A DNA stretch of 64,000 nt, taken from positions 372,001 through 436,000 of the forward strand of contig NZ_PJCF01000006.1 of assembly GCF_002835935.1 (NCBI RefSeq), written 5' to 3'. This DNA comes from Paraglaciecola sp. MB-3u-78 (GTDB lineage: Bacteria; Pseudomonadota; Gammaproteobacteria; Enterobacterales; Alteromonadaceae). The position numbers and the translations under genes were made by a program. Shown here piece by piece: positions 1 to 9,607 of the stretch (the stretch's first letter is position 1; each line of letters begins with the position of its first letter). The notes below the pieces were generated by a model that did no database searches, had not been told where the DNA came from, and saw only the letters and a program-made list of their open reading frames with translations.

Positions 1-1528
1 CTAAGTCTTTTTCTTCACTTAATTTTTGCCAAAGAACCTTGTGTAACTGTAACGTTATGTCTGCATCTTCGGCCGCATAAGGAGTTGCTTTATCCAGTGG
101 AATTTGATTAAAGGTTATTTGTTTAGCGCCTTTTCCGGCAACATCTTCAAAGTGAATAGTTGTTTGACCCAGGTAGGTTTCTGCCAAACTATCCATATCG
201 TGACGGGTGGCAACACTATTCAACACGTAAGATTCAAGCATTGTATCGAACGCGATGCCTTGTAAATTGATATCGTAATTGGCCAGCACGTTTTTATCAT
301 ACTTAAGATGTTGTCCTACTTTTTTGATTGCAGGGTTTTCTAGAAGTGGTTTAAGTGACGCTAATACTTGAGCTCGGTCTAATTGGTCTGGTGCATCCAA
401 ATAATCATGAGCAACAGGTAAGTAAGCCGCTTCGCCTGCGGACACAGAAAATGATACGCCTACCAATTCGGCATCCATATAATTTAAGCTGGTCGTTTCG
501 GTATCAAACGCAAATAAATCAGCAGTTCTTAGTTTGTCTAACCAAATATCAAAGTCATTTTGGGTTAAGATTGTGTGGTAATTGCCAGATGCAGATACTT
601 GTTCGTTCGGCTCTTTTGATGCAGTATTTTCCACTGTAGCTGTTTGCTTTACTTTTTGTTGGGTTTCTGTCAACAAACGTTTCAATTCAAACTGGGTACT
701 CAAAGTAATTAATTTATCAAAATCGACTGCAGTTGCTTTAATGTCTTGTACGTTTTCGGGCAAATCCACGTCCAATCTGATCGTGGCCAATTCGTACGAT
801 AACGGAAGGTGACTAAGTGCGTTACGCAAATGTTCGCCAACTTTCCCTTTTACATTGTCGGCGTTGGCCATTACTTGTTTAAGAGTGCCGTGTTCAGCCA
901 GCCACTTAGCTGCTGTTTTAGGTCCACACTTGTCGACACCAGGAATATTATCTACTTTGTCACCCATCAGAGCTAAATAGTCGATTATTTGATCGGGTCT
1001 TACAGCAAATTTTTCTTCTACACCCGCTTCGTCCATCTCGACATTTGTCATGGTATTGATTAACCGAACATGAGGTGTAACAAGTTGCGCCATATCTTTA
1101 TCGCCGGTAGAAATGACGGTTTCCATTCCTAGTTTAGATGCTTGGTTAGCCAGTGTACCAATCACATCATCCGCTTCTACACCTTCAATAACCAACAACG
1201 GTAGTCCCATTGCTTGGATAATATCATGTAAAGGTGCAATTTGTGTTCGAAGATCGTCTGGCATTGGTGGGCGATTGGCTTTATATTCTGCATACATCTC
1301 GTTGCGAAAGGTTTTCCCTTTGGCATCAAATACCACCACTATATTTCCACTCGGATAGTCCTTTTGTAGACTCTTTATCATATTCAACACACCCGTAATA
1401 GCACCTGTAGATTGGCCATAAGAGGTGGATAACGCTTGTAGATAAGGTACGTGGTAAGCTCTGAATAAATAAGATGAACCATCTACTAATACTAGAGGGT
1501 TGGAGGGTGATTTTGCTTCAGATGCCAT
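1..1528 (-). CDS. polA: DNA polymerase I, N-terminal part (gene runs off the left edge)
   Basis: Repair and Okazaki-fragment-processing DNA polymerase. About 509 codons are present, starting at the ATG whose complement is at 1526-1528. Residues 1 to about 290 are the 5'-3' exonuclease: the start region has LVLVDGSSYLFRAYH, and acidic metal-binding motifs VVFDAKG and STGDKDMAQLV are visible. From about residue 330 comes the proofreading domain with the DxE motif in FAFDTETTSLN and a later KVGQHLKYD segment, so 3'-5' exonuclease residues appear intact, as in E. coli. The polymerase domain lies outside the window. It is divergent from trkH across a 722-bp gap. The call rests on continuous similarity to E. 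coli PolA. Confidence 0.97.
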   Translation of the reverse strand, partial: MASEAKSPSNPLVLVDGSSYLFRAYHVPYLQALSTSYGQSTGAITGVLNMIKSLQKDYPSGNIVVVFDAKGKTFRNEMYAEYKANRPPMPDDLRTQIAPLHDIIQAMGLPLLVIEGVEADDVIGTLANQASKLGMETVISTGDKDMAQLVTPHVRLINTMTNVEMDEAGVEEKFAVRPDQIIDYLALMGDKVDNIPGVDKCGPKTAAKWLAEHGTLKQVMANADNVKGKVGEHLRNALSHLPLSYELATIRLDVDLPENVQDIKATAVDFDKLITLSTQFELKRLLTETQQKVKQTATVENTASKEPNEQVSASGNYHTILTQNDFDIWLDKLRTADLFAFDTETTSLNYMDAELVGVSFSVSAGEAAYLPVAHDYLDAPDQLDRAQVLASLKPLLENPAIKKVGQHLKYDKNVLANYDINLQGIAFDTMLESYVLNSVATRHDMDSLAETYLGQTTIHFEDVAGKGAKQITFNQIPLDKATPYAAEDADITLQLHKVLWQKLSEEKDL

Positions 1529-1617
1529 AATAGGAGCCCATATTTTTATTTTAGAAGATTGTCAATTTGCGAGAATGTCATAAGTGCAGGTATTTATCAT
1601 TAATCCAGAAGGAAATC

Positions 1618-1876
1618 TGTGGATAACTATGTAGATAATGTATTAGAAAATTCATTTATTGCTAATTATAAATACTTAGGAGTAATAAAAAAATCTTAAT
1701 AAACATATATTTATAGTGAATAAAAAAACTCAACAAAGAAACGCTTTATGATAAGTGTTTTGTGGATAAGATTTTAACGTTAACTATAGTAACTTTAAAA
1801 CCAGCGTAGAAGATACACACATGTTGAGCACTAGAAAAGAACATTTTTAAATTATTTCAGTTACATTTATGGATAA
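1618..1876. promoter_or_regulatory. Cluster of DnaA-box sequences
   Basis: TGTGGATAA, the complement of the consensus DnaA box TTATCCACA, occurs exactly at 1618-1626 and again at 1761-1769. A variant TATGGATAA is at 1868-1876. All three have the same orientation and lie in AT-rich DNA just upstream of polA. Exact matches are seen in the sequence. DnaA binding is inferred. Confidence 0.5.
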
Positions 1877-1964
1877 ATATTGATAAAAAATTATAAGCCT
1901 TGATTTACCTATTCTGTAAGCATGTTTCATCAAAAATCCAACAAAAAATTGATGTGAATTATAG

Positions 1965-1982
1965 TTTGTAAGCGCTTGCAAA
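1965..1982. promoter_or_regulatory. LacI/GalR-family-type operator palindrome
   Basis: TTTGTAAGCGCTTGCAAA is an 18-bp palindrome with a single mismatched pair and the central AAGCGCTT typical of LacI/GalR-family operators. It lies about 270 bp before the trkH start and about 440 bp before the polA start. No regulator of that family or sugar gene is in the window, so the cognate protein is unknown. Confidence 0.45.
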
Positions 1983-2250
1983 CCAAATTGTAGGTTTTTA
2001 TTTTTATCAAACAAGAATTGTTGTTCGCTTTTGTCGAAATATTTTCGATGGCATCGATCTTTCTGTTATCTTATTGATTGAAATACGTGAACGTAATTAA
2101 AAAGTCAGTTTTTGAATCAGGCTTTGGTTTTTAGCAAACAATAATGACAAAAAAATAGTGAATTAAATGATTTACTCAAAATTAAACTTCTTATCTCTCA
2201 ACTTGGCAGTCGTGTTAAGTGACCGTTCTCTTTTGGGTCAAAACTGAGCC

Positions 2251-3702
2251 ATGCAATATCGTACTATTATTCGGATATTAGGACTTCTTGTTGCTTTATT
2301 CAGTGTCACTATGATCCCTCCAGCAATTGTGTCCGTCATATATGCAGATGGCAGTGGTCTTCCATTTTTATTGGCATTTATTTTATGTTTAATTACGGGG
2401 TTAACCATTTGGTATCCCAATAGAAGTTATAGGAATGATTTAAGAGCCAAGGAAGGGTTCTTAATTGTAGTGCTATTCTGGACAGTTCTGGCCAGTTTTG
2501 CTGCATTACCATTTTTGTTGTTAGAACAGCCACAAATGTCTACTTCAGACGCCTTTTTTGAGTCTTTCTCTGGCCTGACAACAACGGGGGCTACCGTTAT
2601 TGAAGGTATCGATTATTTGCCTAAGGCAATTCAGTATTATCGCCAGCAACTACAATGGCTGGGAGGGATGGGGATCATTGTGCTTGCAGTGGCAATCTTA
2701 CCTATTTTAGGTGTGGGTGGCATGCAGTTATATCGGGCAGAAACGCCAGGCCCAGTAAAAGATTCTAAGATGACACCTAGAATAGCTGATACAGCGAAGC
2801 ACCTCTGGTATATCTACTTATCTCTTACCATGGTTTGCGCCTTAGCTTTTTGGGTTGTGGGCATGAATTGGTTTGATGCCATTTGTCATGCATTTTCAAC
2901 CATCGCTATCGGTGGGTTTAGTAACTATGATGCTAGTTTAGGCCATTTTAACAGTGTGGGCGTGAATATAGTTTGTGTCGTATTTCTATGGATTGCGGCA
3001 TTGAACTTTGCCTTGCATTACGCTGCGGCTAGTGGACGTTCTTTAAAAGGCTACTTTTATGATCCTGAGCTAAAAGCCTTTTTTATCATTCAAATTAGTT
3101 TGGTGCTAATTTGTTTTATTGTGTTAATTCAATTTAGTTGGTTTTCCAATGCGGGAATAGCTTTTGACCAGGCCTTGATTCAATCTGTTTCTATCAGTAC
3201 AACAGCTGGTTTCACCACTACCGATTTCTCTAATTGGCCTGTGTTTTTGCCTATCATGCTAATTTTCTCAAGCTTTATTGGTGGATGTGCAGGCTCGACC
3301 GGGGGCGGCCTAAAAGTTATTCGAGTATTTTTGTTATATTTACAAGGCAAAAGGGAAGTTGACCGGTTAATCCACCCTAAAGCGGTTTACTCTGTGAAAT
3401 TAGGTGAAAGAGCTTTACCGGACAGAGTTGTCGAAGCAGTGTGGGGGTTCTTTTCAGCCTATGCCATGATTTTTGTGATTATTATGGTTGGCTTAATCGC
3501 TACAGGAATGGACGACGTAACAGCCTTTAGCGCAACGGCAGCAACTCTCAATAATTTGGGACCTGGTTTAGGGGAAGTGGCTGCTACCTACGCTGATGTG
3601 TCTGATAGCGGAAAGTGGTTGTTAATAATAGCTATGCTCTTCGGTAGATTAGAAGTGTTTTCATTATTAGTGCTATTTTCACCTACTTTTTGGCGGAGTT
3701 AA
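2251..3702 (+). CDS. trkH: Trk system potassium uptake membrane subunit TrkH
   Basis: Ion-conducting subunit of the Trk K+ uptake system in the inner membrane, working with the cytoplasmic gating protein TrkA, encoded at 5150-6529. The protein is 483 residues, the same length as E. coli TrkH. It has the expected multiple hydrophobic segments and four pore-loop signatures: SGLTTTGATV (about 108-116), STIAIGGFS, STTAGFTT and LNNLGPGLG. The segment FIGGCAGSTGGGLKVIR and the C-terminus LLVLFSPTFWRS are also characteristic. The ATG at 2251 aligns with the E. coli start although the ribosome-binding site is weak. A hairpin with a U-run follows the stop. Confidence 0.97.
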   Translation: MQYRTIIRILGLLVALFSVTMIPPAIVSVIYADGSGLPFLLAFILCLITGLTIWYPNRSYRNDLRAKEGFLIVVLFWTVLASFAALPFLLLEQPQMSTSDAFFESFSGLTTTGATVIEGIDYLPKAIQYYRQQLQWLGGMGIIVLAVAILPILGVGGMQLYRAETPGPVKDSKMTPRIADTAKHLWYIYLSLTMVCALAFWVVGMNWFDAICHAFSTIAIGGFSNYDASLGHFNSVGVNIVCVVFLWIAALNFALHYAAASGRSLKGYFYDPELKAFFIIQISLVLICFIVLIQFSWFSNAGIAFDQALIQSVSISTTAGFTTTDFSNWPVFLPIMLIFSSFIGGCAGSTGGGLKVIRVFLLYLQGKREVDRLIHPKAVYSVKLGERALPDRVVEAVWGFFSAYAMIFVIIMVGLIATGMDDVTAFSATAATLNNLGPGLGEVAATYADVSDSGKWLLIIAMLFGRLEVFSLLVLFSPTFWRS

Positions 3703-3719
3703 TGATTTATTCTGATATT

Positions 3720-3768
3720 AAAGGGCATAAAAAAAAGCAACTAAGTGCTGTTTTTTTATGCCCTTTTT
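3720..3768. terminator. Bidirectional intrinsic terminator after trkH
   Basis: AAAGGGCATAAAAAA and TTTTTTATGCCCTTT form a long stem around a short loop. It has A/T runs on both sides, so it can end trkH rightward and the traT-like region leftward. Confidence 0.85.
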
Positions 3769-3774
3769 ATGTGG

Positions 3775-4521
3775 TTAGAAAAACGACGCCATTGCGTAGG
3801 CCGTTTTAGTAAACATAAGAGGTTGAGCTTCTTCGAGTTCTAAATTGGCTTTATTAGCCGTTGTGACGACTCGAGTACGATATTCCTTACGGTTACTTAC
3901 CTCTGACATGGTCTGCGTAGAAGCCCCGTCATCTGAAATTTTAGCGTTAATTTTTGAGTCTTTACGCACGATTACACCTTTAGCTGCTTTTTCTTTTATC
4001 TGTATATCTGCGACTAATAAAAAAGTTACGTCTTTAACGATTGCATTGGCTGTTGTTGATACTAAGCCACCAATAATTCCCCCGGCTGCTGCATTTCGAT
4101 AACCCCCTCACGTTGCATAACTAAGAGCTGCACCAGTAGAGACACCTTCAAAGCCATTCTTTAAATAGTTACTCGCAGCTGATGGTGATGCTTTTTCTAA
4201 ATTACGAACAAACACACTCATACTATATTGCGCATCTGTAGGGCTATCGACCAGAGAATAACCATTACCACTACTCGTGATTTGCTCGCTAAGCGCTGTT
4301 CTAAAAGCATTGCGATCGAACTCTTGCACAGCTGAACGAACTTCTAGCTAAATTTTTCTTTTTTCAGGAGGGACAGGATCTACAAAAATAGAGGTGCTGA
4401 GTTTAGTTTGGACATCTAAGTCCTTTTTTGCGATTGATGTATGAAGCGCCGCACAACCAGATAAAATAAGCGCGGTGACAGCAATCACAGTAATCTTAAG
4501 TTGGTATATCCTTTGAGTCAT
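3775..4521 (-). pseudogene. TraT-type outer-membrane lipoprotein gene interrupted by two in-frame stops
   Basis: One continuous reading frame of about 248 codons matches the whole length of plasmid TraT (about 243 residues, surface exclusion and complement resistance lipoprotein). It begins MTQRIYQLKITVIAVTALIL with a lipobox LSGC, continues with SIAKKDLDVQTKLSTSIFVDP, and ends YRTRVVTTANKANLELEEAQP, which resembles the TraT C-terminus. The frame is broken by TAG at 4348-4350 (where the family reads (F/Y)LEVRN) and TGA at 4108-4110, with no frameshift. The ATG at 4521 is preferred over 4533 because GGA lies 8 bp upstream. It is chromosomal and not near transfer genes. Two nonsense codons without indels suggest a young pseudogene. 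Confidence 0.8.
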
Positions 4522-4585
4522 GATGTTTTCCATTTTTTATGGGTTATATTTTTGTATTTTATCGCAACAGCGAAAAAACACCCTG

Positions 4586-4972
4586 TCAGTAATAATACCG
4601 ACCGTGATATCGATGGTAATAACGGCAGTTACGATATTGTGTCCAGTTATAGCGAAGTAAGTCTCGACAAGTATACCCAGCTCGCCAATGAGCCCCTGAG
4701 TACTCGGGTGGGGTAACGTTTTTAGCCAGCATATTTTTAATATAAGCATCCACCTCTTTGGGCTTCTCTGCCAAAAAGGGTTTAGACATAACTTCTTGAT
4801 TAAGTTGAGCTTGCATGCGAGCCAGTGCCTCTTCTTCTGAATCTTCTTGCTGAGCAAAAGAAAAGGAAGATATTACAACCGAGCAAAATATGCCAAAAGT
4901 GTACAAAAGATGCTTGTATGAGAGGGGGCTAATATATGTTTTTGCAACGTTATTGAAAATGTATCGGTTCAT
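4586..4972 (-). CDS. Small secreted protein of unknown function, Tyr/Arg-rich C-terminus
   Basis: A 128-residue product I do not recognise as a characterised family. The N-terminus (MNRYIFNN...) carries a hydrophobic stretch LLYTFGIFCSVVISSFSFA followed by QQEDSEEEALARMQAQ, consistent with a signal peptide cut after FSFA and then an acidic helical segment. The C-terminal third is rich in Tyr, Arg, His and Trp (PPEYSGAHWRAGY, then YNWTQYRNCRYYHRYHGRYYY) with two cysteines that could pair. The ATG at 4972 is favoured over 4981 because AGGG lies about 9 bp upstream of it, whereas it abuts the earlier one. It precedes the traT-like pseudogene on the same strand and may once have been cotranscribed with it. 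Confidence 0.6.
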   Translation of the reverse strand: MNRYIFNNVAKTYISPLSYKHLLYTFGIFCSVVISSFSFAQQEDSEEEALARMQAQLNQEVMSKPFLAEKPKEVDAYIKNMLAKNVTPPEYSGAHWRAGYTCRDLLRYNWTQYRNCRYYHRYHGRYYY

Positions 4973-5048
4973 AGCTTTCATCCCTAAAAGTTCAATATTA
5001 CATTTAGACTGAATTTCACTGTTATGTAAATTATTTAATGTAGTACAA

Positions 5049-5076
5049 GATCATAGCCTTGAAAAGCTATGATTTT
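5049..5076 (-). terminator. Possible terminator downstream of trkA
   Basis: TCATAGC and GCTATGA form a 7-bp stem with an 8-nt loop about 75 bp after the trkA stop. The flanking T-run is short, so termination is only possible, not clear. Confidence 0.4.
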
Positions 5077-5149
5077 GCACTAAATGATTTAAATTCGTAC
5101 GAATTGGTGTGGTTTTATACAGCTGCAAGCGCAAAGTAAATATTGATTG

Positions 5150-6529
5150 TTAGCCAAAAAAGAATGCACTGGGTTGAAATAGTTTCTCTACGTGACTAAC
5201 AAACTTCTTATCAACTAAAAAAAGAATAACGTGGTCGTTGGCTTCAATTTTTGTGTCTCCGTGGGCAATGATCACTTCTTCGCTGCGGACTATGGCACCT
5301 ATGGTGGTGCCGGGAGGAAGTTTTATTTCGCGGATTTCGCGTCCAACTACCTTAGATGTGTTTCGATCTCCATGGGCGATGGCTTCAATGGCTTCTGCAG
5401 CCCCTCTTCTAAGTGAGTAAACGTTTACTATATCTCCTCGTCTTATATGAGTGAGAAGTGCAGAGATGGTCGCCTGTTGTGGAGAGAAAGCAATATCAAT
5501 TTCGCCACCTTGGACTAAATCCACATAGGCCCCACGTTGGATCAGTACCATGGCCTTTTGGGCACCAAGCCGTTTGGCTAACATAGCTGACATTATGTTA
5601 GCTTCGTCATCGTTAGTGACGGCGATAAAAGCGTCAACTTGTTCGACATTTTCTTCAGTTAATAACTCATGATCTGAAGCGTCACCAGCAAAGACAATGG
5701 TTTTATCTAAGTGTGCAGACAGATATTTAGCTCTTTCTGGGTTGAACTCAATTAATTTTACATTGTGATTGTGCTCTAGCATTTTGGCTAGACCAGCTCC
5801 AATTAATCCTCCCCCTGCAATCATAATCCGCTTGTAGCTAGACTCTAACTTTTGCAGTTCACTCATAACTGCACGAATGTGTTTAGTCGCTGCAATAAAA
5901 AACACTTCGTCATCAGCTTCAATGATGGTCGTGCCAAGGGGACGAATAGGCTTGCCTCGCCTATAAATAGCTGCCACACGTGTTTCAACGTTAGGGATAT
6001 GTTCTTTTAGGGTTGAAAGGGCATGACCGACCAATAAACCGCCGTAATAGGCTTTAACCGCTACTAGACTGGCTTTGCCATCGGCAAATTCAACTACTTG
6101 TAATGCACCTGGATAATCTATCAGGCGTTTTATGGCCTTGGTAACTAGTTGTTCTGGGGCAATAAGATGATCAACCGGTACGTCTTGATGCTTAAACAAT
6201 TGCTCTTGATAAATGATGTACTGTTCGGAGCGAACCCGGGCAATTTTTGTTGGTGTTTTGAATAGGCTATAAGCAACCTGACAAGCCATCATGTTACTTT
6301 CATCACTGTTGGTGACTGCAATTAGCATGTCGGCATCTTCTGCCCCTGCTTTTTTTAGCACATCTGGATGTGAGCCCATGCCTAGTACAACTTGCAAATC
6401 CAATCTGTCTTGTAGATGCCTTAGGGTATCTGGATCTGAATCAATGACGGTGATTTCATTTTTTTCACCGACCAAGTTTTCAGCTAAAGTGGCACCAACT
6501 TGACCTGCGCCAAGGATAATTATTTTCAT
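5150..6529 (-). CDS. trkA: Trk system potassium transport peripheral protein TrkA
   Basis: Cytoplasmic NAD(H)-binding gating subunit of the Trk K+ uptake system. At 459 residues it matches E. coli TrkA (458). Two RCK halves are visible: the first begins [19 protein letters not shown] with the Rossmann motif GAGQVG (7-12) and the acidic strand end ITVIDSD; the second begins near residue 235 with [14 protein letters not shown] and [10 protein letters not shown]. Each half is followed by a TrkA-C domain. It is the last gene of the def-fmt-rsmB-trkA cluster, about 107 bp after rsmB, an arrangement also known in Shewanella and enterobacteria. Its partner trkH is only 1.4 kb away on the other strand. 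Confidence 0.97.
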   Translation of the reverse strand: MKIIILGAGQVGATLAENLVGEKNEITVIDSDPDTLRHLQDRLDLQVVLGMGSHPDVLKKAGAEDADMLIAVTNSDESNMMACQVAYSLFKTPTKIARVRSEQYIIYQEQLFKHQDVPVDHLIAPEQLVTKAIKRLIDYPGALQVVEFADGKASLVAVKAYYGGLLVGHALSTLKEHIPNVETRVAAIYRRGKPIRPLGTTIIEADDEVFFIAATKHIRAVMSELQKLESSYKRIMIAGGGLIGAGLAKMLEHNHNVKLIEFNPERAKYLSAHLDKTIVFAGDASDHELLTEENVEQVDAFIAVTNDDEANIMSAMLAKRLGAQKAMVLIQRGAYVDLVQGGEIDIAFSPQQATISALLTHIRRGDIVNVYSLRRGAAEAIEAIAHGDRNTSKVVGREIREIKLPPGTTIGAIVRSEEVIIAHGDTKIEANDHVILFLVDKKFVSHVEKLFQPSAFFFG

Positions 6530-6636
6530 TAGTGGTCTTTAAACCTTATTATTAGGGCGTGTTGGTCTTTCATATGTCAGCCGAGACTGAAGTCATTTAT
6601 TTGGATAGCGACCCGAAGAGTTTTCCTCAAAACGCT

Positions 6637-7932
6637 TTAAGACTTTAGCAGTCTGGCATAATAGAAACCATCCATTTGTTGCTCTCCTGGCATAATCTGT
6701 TTGCCTGGTCTTTCATCAGTATCGTTGTAAAAAGTATTATCTAACAATGCGTTAGGGGTACGTGATAAAAAATCACTTATTTGTAAATGATTTTCTTCGG
6801 GCAAAACAGAACAAGTAGCATAAAGCATAGTTCCTCCCGGTTTAACAAGGGGCCATATGGCATCCAATATTTGTTTTTGTAGGTTTACTAGAACATCAAT
6901 ATCTTTGGTTTTACGTAACCACTTTATATCAGGGTGCCGACGAATAATACCAGTAGCAGAGCAAGGCGCATCAAGCAATACACGGTCGAATAGTTGCCCA
7001 TCCCACCATTTCTCGGGCGTACTTGCGTCTCCAATTATAATATCGGCGTTGTGCCCTAGTCTGATCAAATTCTCTTCTATTCTTGAAGCCCGTTTTTCAT
7101 TTATTTCCAAAGCAACAATTTTTGCTATTTTGGGTTGGTATTCAAGTAGATGACAAGTTTTACCTCCAGGCGCTGCGCAGCAATCTAATATAGATTCACC
7201 TTGTGCGGGCTTAAGGTAATAAGCTGCCAGTTGCGCCGCTCCATCTTGCACTGCAAACCACCCTTCATCAAAGCCAGGTAAGCTAGTTACGTCATAACCT
7301 TTTGATAGTATTAAGGCTTCAGAGTGATCGGGAGAAATTTTAAACTCGATATTGGCATTTTCTAGTGCTTCTACAAAATGTACTCGAGAAATTTTTCGAG
7401 TGTTAACTCTAAGCCAAATTGGCGCCTTAACCTGCATATTGGCCAGTAAATCAATAAAATCATCTTGATATTCGGCCTCAAGTTTCTTATATAACCATTT
7501 GGGTAAACCTGAAGCTATTTGTTTATTTGGCGCTGCTTGCTCGGACATTTCTTCTCTTATAAATGTACGTAAAATGGCATTAACTAATCCTTTCATGGCT
7601 AGGGTATTAAGTGGCTGACAAGCCGCCACTGTTTCAGACACCGCAGCATGTTGACTGACTCGGCTAAAAGACAATTGATAAAACCCTAACATGATCAATT
7701 GTTCAACAATCTTGTAGCGGTTTTTTAATGGTTTATCGAGCAACTGTCGCAGCCAAAACTGCAAAATAGGTAAATTGCGCAATACACCGTAAACCATTTC
7801 TTGTAGCCAAGCTTTGTCTTGTTCTTTATGGGGTAACTGGGCAAGAGGCAGACATTCCCTTGCGGATTGGCCTTCTTCTAAAATTTGATGCAGCACTTTA
7901 GCGGCATCTGCACGTAAATTGAAAGACTTCAT
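6637..7932 (-). CDS. rsmB: 16S rRNA (cytosine-967-C5)-methyltransferase
   Basis: SAM-dependent methyltransferase that makes m5C967 in 16S rRNA (also called Sun/Fmu). The 431 residues match the family length (E. coli 429). An N-terminal NusB-like RNA-binding domain covers roughly residues 1-140. The SAM-binding domain has DCCAAPGGKTCHLLE (about 250), the motif DAPCSATGIIRRHPD with the assisting cysteine, and YATCSVLPEEN with the second conserved cysteine. It lies 10 bp downstream of fmt in the def-fmt-rsmB-trkA cluster, so translation-related genes are grouped with trkA. Confidence 0.95.
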   Translation of the reverse strand: MKSFNLRADAAKVLHQILEEGQSARECLPLAQLPHKEQDKAWLQEMVYGVLRNLPILQFWLRQLLDKPLKNRYKIVEQLIMLGFYQLSFSRVSQHAAVSETVAACQPLNTLAMKGLVNAILRTFIREEMSEQAAPNKQIASGLPKWLYKKLEAEYQDDFIDLLANMQVKAPIWLRVNTRKISRVHFVEALENANIEFKISPDHSEALILSKGYDVTSLPGFDEGWFAVQDGAAQLAAYYLKPAQGESILDCCAAPGGKTCHLLEYQPKIAKIVALEINEKRASRIEENLIRLGHNADIIIGDASTPEKWWDGQLFDRVLLDAPCSATGIIRRHPDIKWLRKTKDIDVLVNLQKQILDAIWPLVKPGGTMLYATCSVLPEENHLQISDFLSRTPNALLDNTFYNDTDERPGKQIMPGEQQMDGFYYARLLKS

Positions 7933-7942
7933 GAAAAATAGT

Positions 7943-8887
7943 TCATATTAGAGAGTTACCTATTGAGAACCAATCGGCTCTGCCGTTTAACACATCGGCG
8001 GCTAACATTGGTTTCTTTCCAGGAAGTTGCAGCTTAGTGATGAGTAAACAATCATTGCCTGTTGCCACTAAAATTCCTTGTTTATCTGACTTAACAATTT
8101 GTCCCGCAGGAATATCAGGGTTTTCGCATTTAATCACAACAGATGAATACACTTTTATATTCGTGTCATTAAGGGTGAAAAATGCCACTGGCCAAGGATT
8201 AAAAGCGCGGATATTTCTTTCAAGTTGCTCGGCTGATAAATGCCAATCAATTTGAGCTTCTTCTTTTGAAAGTTTTTTTGCGTAACTGGCGAGTTTATCA
8301 TCTTGGATTTGTGGTTGTATTTCAGCAAGTGTGGCCAAAGTTTCAAGTAGGGCCTTAGGGCCTATTTCGGCGAGCTTTTGATACAAGGTAGCGCTGGTAT
8401 CTTCTTCGGAAATGGCGAGTGAATACTTAAATAACATAGCACCTGTATCTAATCCTTGGTCCATTTGCATAATAGTCACGCCAGTCTCGCTGTCCCCCGC
8501 CCATAATGATCGTTGGATAGGAGCTGCACCTCGCCATTTAGGCAATAAAGAACCATGTACATTGAGACAACCCAATTTGGGGGTGTTTAATATAGCCGTT
8601 GGTAGAATCAAACCATAAGCAACCACTATCATGATGTCTGCATCTAATTTAGCTAAAGCCAGTAGTTCATCTGTAGTTTTCAACGATTGCGGTTGAAAAA
8701 CTGGGATTGAATGCTCAACCGCCAGTTGTTTTACTACACTAGCTTGTAACTTTTTACCCCTGCCAGCTGGACGGTCTGGTTGACTATAAACGGCAATGAC
8801 ATCGTGTTCTGAGTCAATCAGAGCTTGCAAATGTAATACCGCAAACTCAGGCGTCCCAGCAAATACTATTTTTAGCGGTTTATTCAA
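7943..8887 (-). CDS. fmt: Methionyl-tRNA formyltransferase
   Basis: Formylates Met-tRNA(fMet) with 10-formyl-THF before initiation. It has [12 protein letters not shown] at the start, the folate-binding/catalytic region [17 protein letters not shown], and a C-terminal OB-like domain. There is no ATG start. Two in-frame TTG codons are possible: 8887 gives 314 residues (E. coli 315), lies 7 bp after the def stop and has AAGGGA about 11 bp upstream inside the end of def; 8911 would overlap def by 17 bp and has no Shine-Dalgarno. I therefore chose 8887. It is translationally close to def, whose product removes the formyl group that this enzyme adds. Confidence 0.93.
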   Translation of the reverse strand: MNKPLKIVFAGTPEFAVLHLQALIDSEHDVIAVYSQPDRPAGRGKKLQASVVKQLAVEHSIPVFQPQSLKTTDELLALAKLDADIMIVVAYGLILPTAILNTPKLGCLNVHGSLLPKWRGAAPIQRSLWAGDSETGVTIMQMDQGLDTGAMLFKYSLAISEEDTSATLYQKLAEIGPKALLETLATLAEIQPQIQDDKLASYAKKLSKEEAQIDWHLSAEQLERNIRAFNPWPVAFFTLNDTNIKVYSSVVIKCENPDIPAGQIVKSDKQGILVATGNDCLLITKLQLPGKKPMLAADVLNGRADWFSIGNSLI

Positions 8888-8894
8888 TTGTGTT

Positions 8895-9404
8895 TTAGTC
8901 CCTTGCCGCAAGTCGGGTTTCTTTTTCTAACTTGGTTTTAATTCTCTGGCGTTTAAGTGGCGATAAATAATCCACAAATAATTTGCCTTTTAAATGATCT
9001 AACTCATGTTGAATACATATAGCCAATAAACCATCTGCATCCAAAGTGAAAGTTTCGCCTGATTTATCTAGTGCAGAAACAGTGATTTTTTCAGCTCGTT
9101 CCACCTGTGCATAATTATTCGGTACAGATAAACACCCCTCTTCGCTGACAGTTTTACCTTCTTTATGGGTGATTTCAGGGTTGATGAAAACCATAGGATC
9201 ATCTTGATTTTCAGACACATCCATTACCACCAAGCGCTTATGCACATTAACTTGTGTTGCTGCTAAACCAATACCGTTTTCTTCACGCATAGTGTCGAAC
9301 ATATCGCTGATCAACGCGGTAATGGATTTATCAACATTTTCAATTTTTTTTGCTACTGTGCGCAATCTCTCATCGGGAAAGCGCAATACATCTAATATTG
9401 CCAT
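8895..9404 (-). CDS. def: Peptide deformylase
   Basis: Metal-dependent hydrolase that removes the N-formyl group from nascent proteins. The 169-residue protein shows all three family motifs: GIGLAATQ (44-51), EGCLS (89-93, metal-ligand Cys) and HELDH (133-137, two His ligands and the catalytic Glu). It is the first gene of the leftward def-fmt-rsmB-trkA cluster and diverges from the LysM-protein gene, with about 200 bp of promoter space between them. Confidence 0.97.
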   Translation of the reverse strand: MAILDVLRFPDERLRTVAKKIENVDKSITALISDMFDTMREENGIGLAATQVNVHKRLVVMDVSENQDDPMVFINPEITHKEGKTVSEEGCLSVPNNYAQVERAEKITVSALDKSGETFTLDADGLLAICIQHELDHLKGKLFVDYLSPLKRQRIKTKLEKETRLAARD

Positions 9405-9607
9405 TGTATTATTCTACTATAATGAGTTTCGGACTCAGGAACTAATATAACCAATAGTAACTTTACGCTACAGTGAGAGAGTTAGTATTGGTGTATTATT
9501 TATTATACGATCAAATAGAATTGACTATTTAATACGTTTCAAGCTGCGCTATTCTAGCGTAAATCGATCCAAAACATAATAGTCACTGCATCAAGGTGTA
9601 TATAAGA

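Larger units (their letters stand above)
1529..2250. other. Gene-free AT-rich gap between polA and trkH
   Basis: No convincing gene was found in this 722-bp divergent spacer. It must hold the promoters of polA (leftward) and trkH (rightward). It is rich in A/T runs and contains two perfect DnaA boxes, one near-match and a LacI-family-type palindrome, listed separately. Only one GATC was noticed, which does not favour a canonical enterobacterial oriC. A small RNA cannot be excluded by eye. Confidence 0.6.

Noticed and set aside
1529-2250. Calling the polA-trkH gap the chromosomal origin oriC.
   Set aside because: Only two perfect DnaA boxes and a single GATC were seen, with no mnmG/mioC or dnaA nearby. 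A DnaA-regulated or titration region is a safer reading.
3775-4521. Programmed stop-codon recoding (for example selenocysteine at the TGA) in the traT-like gene.
   Set aside because: Family residues at these positions are ordinary, two different stop codons occur, and no recoding hairpin was recognised; nonsense mutation is simpler.
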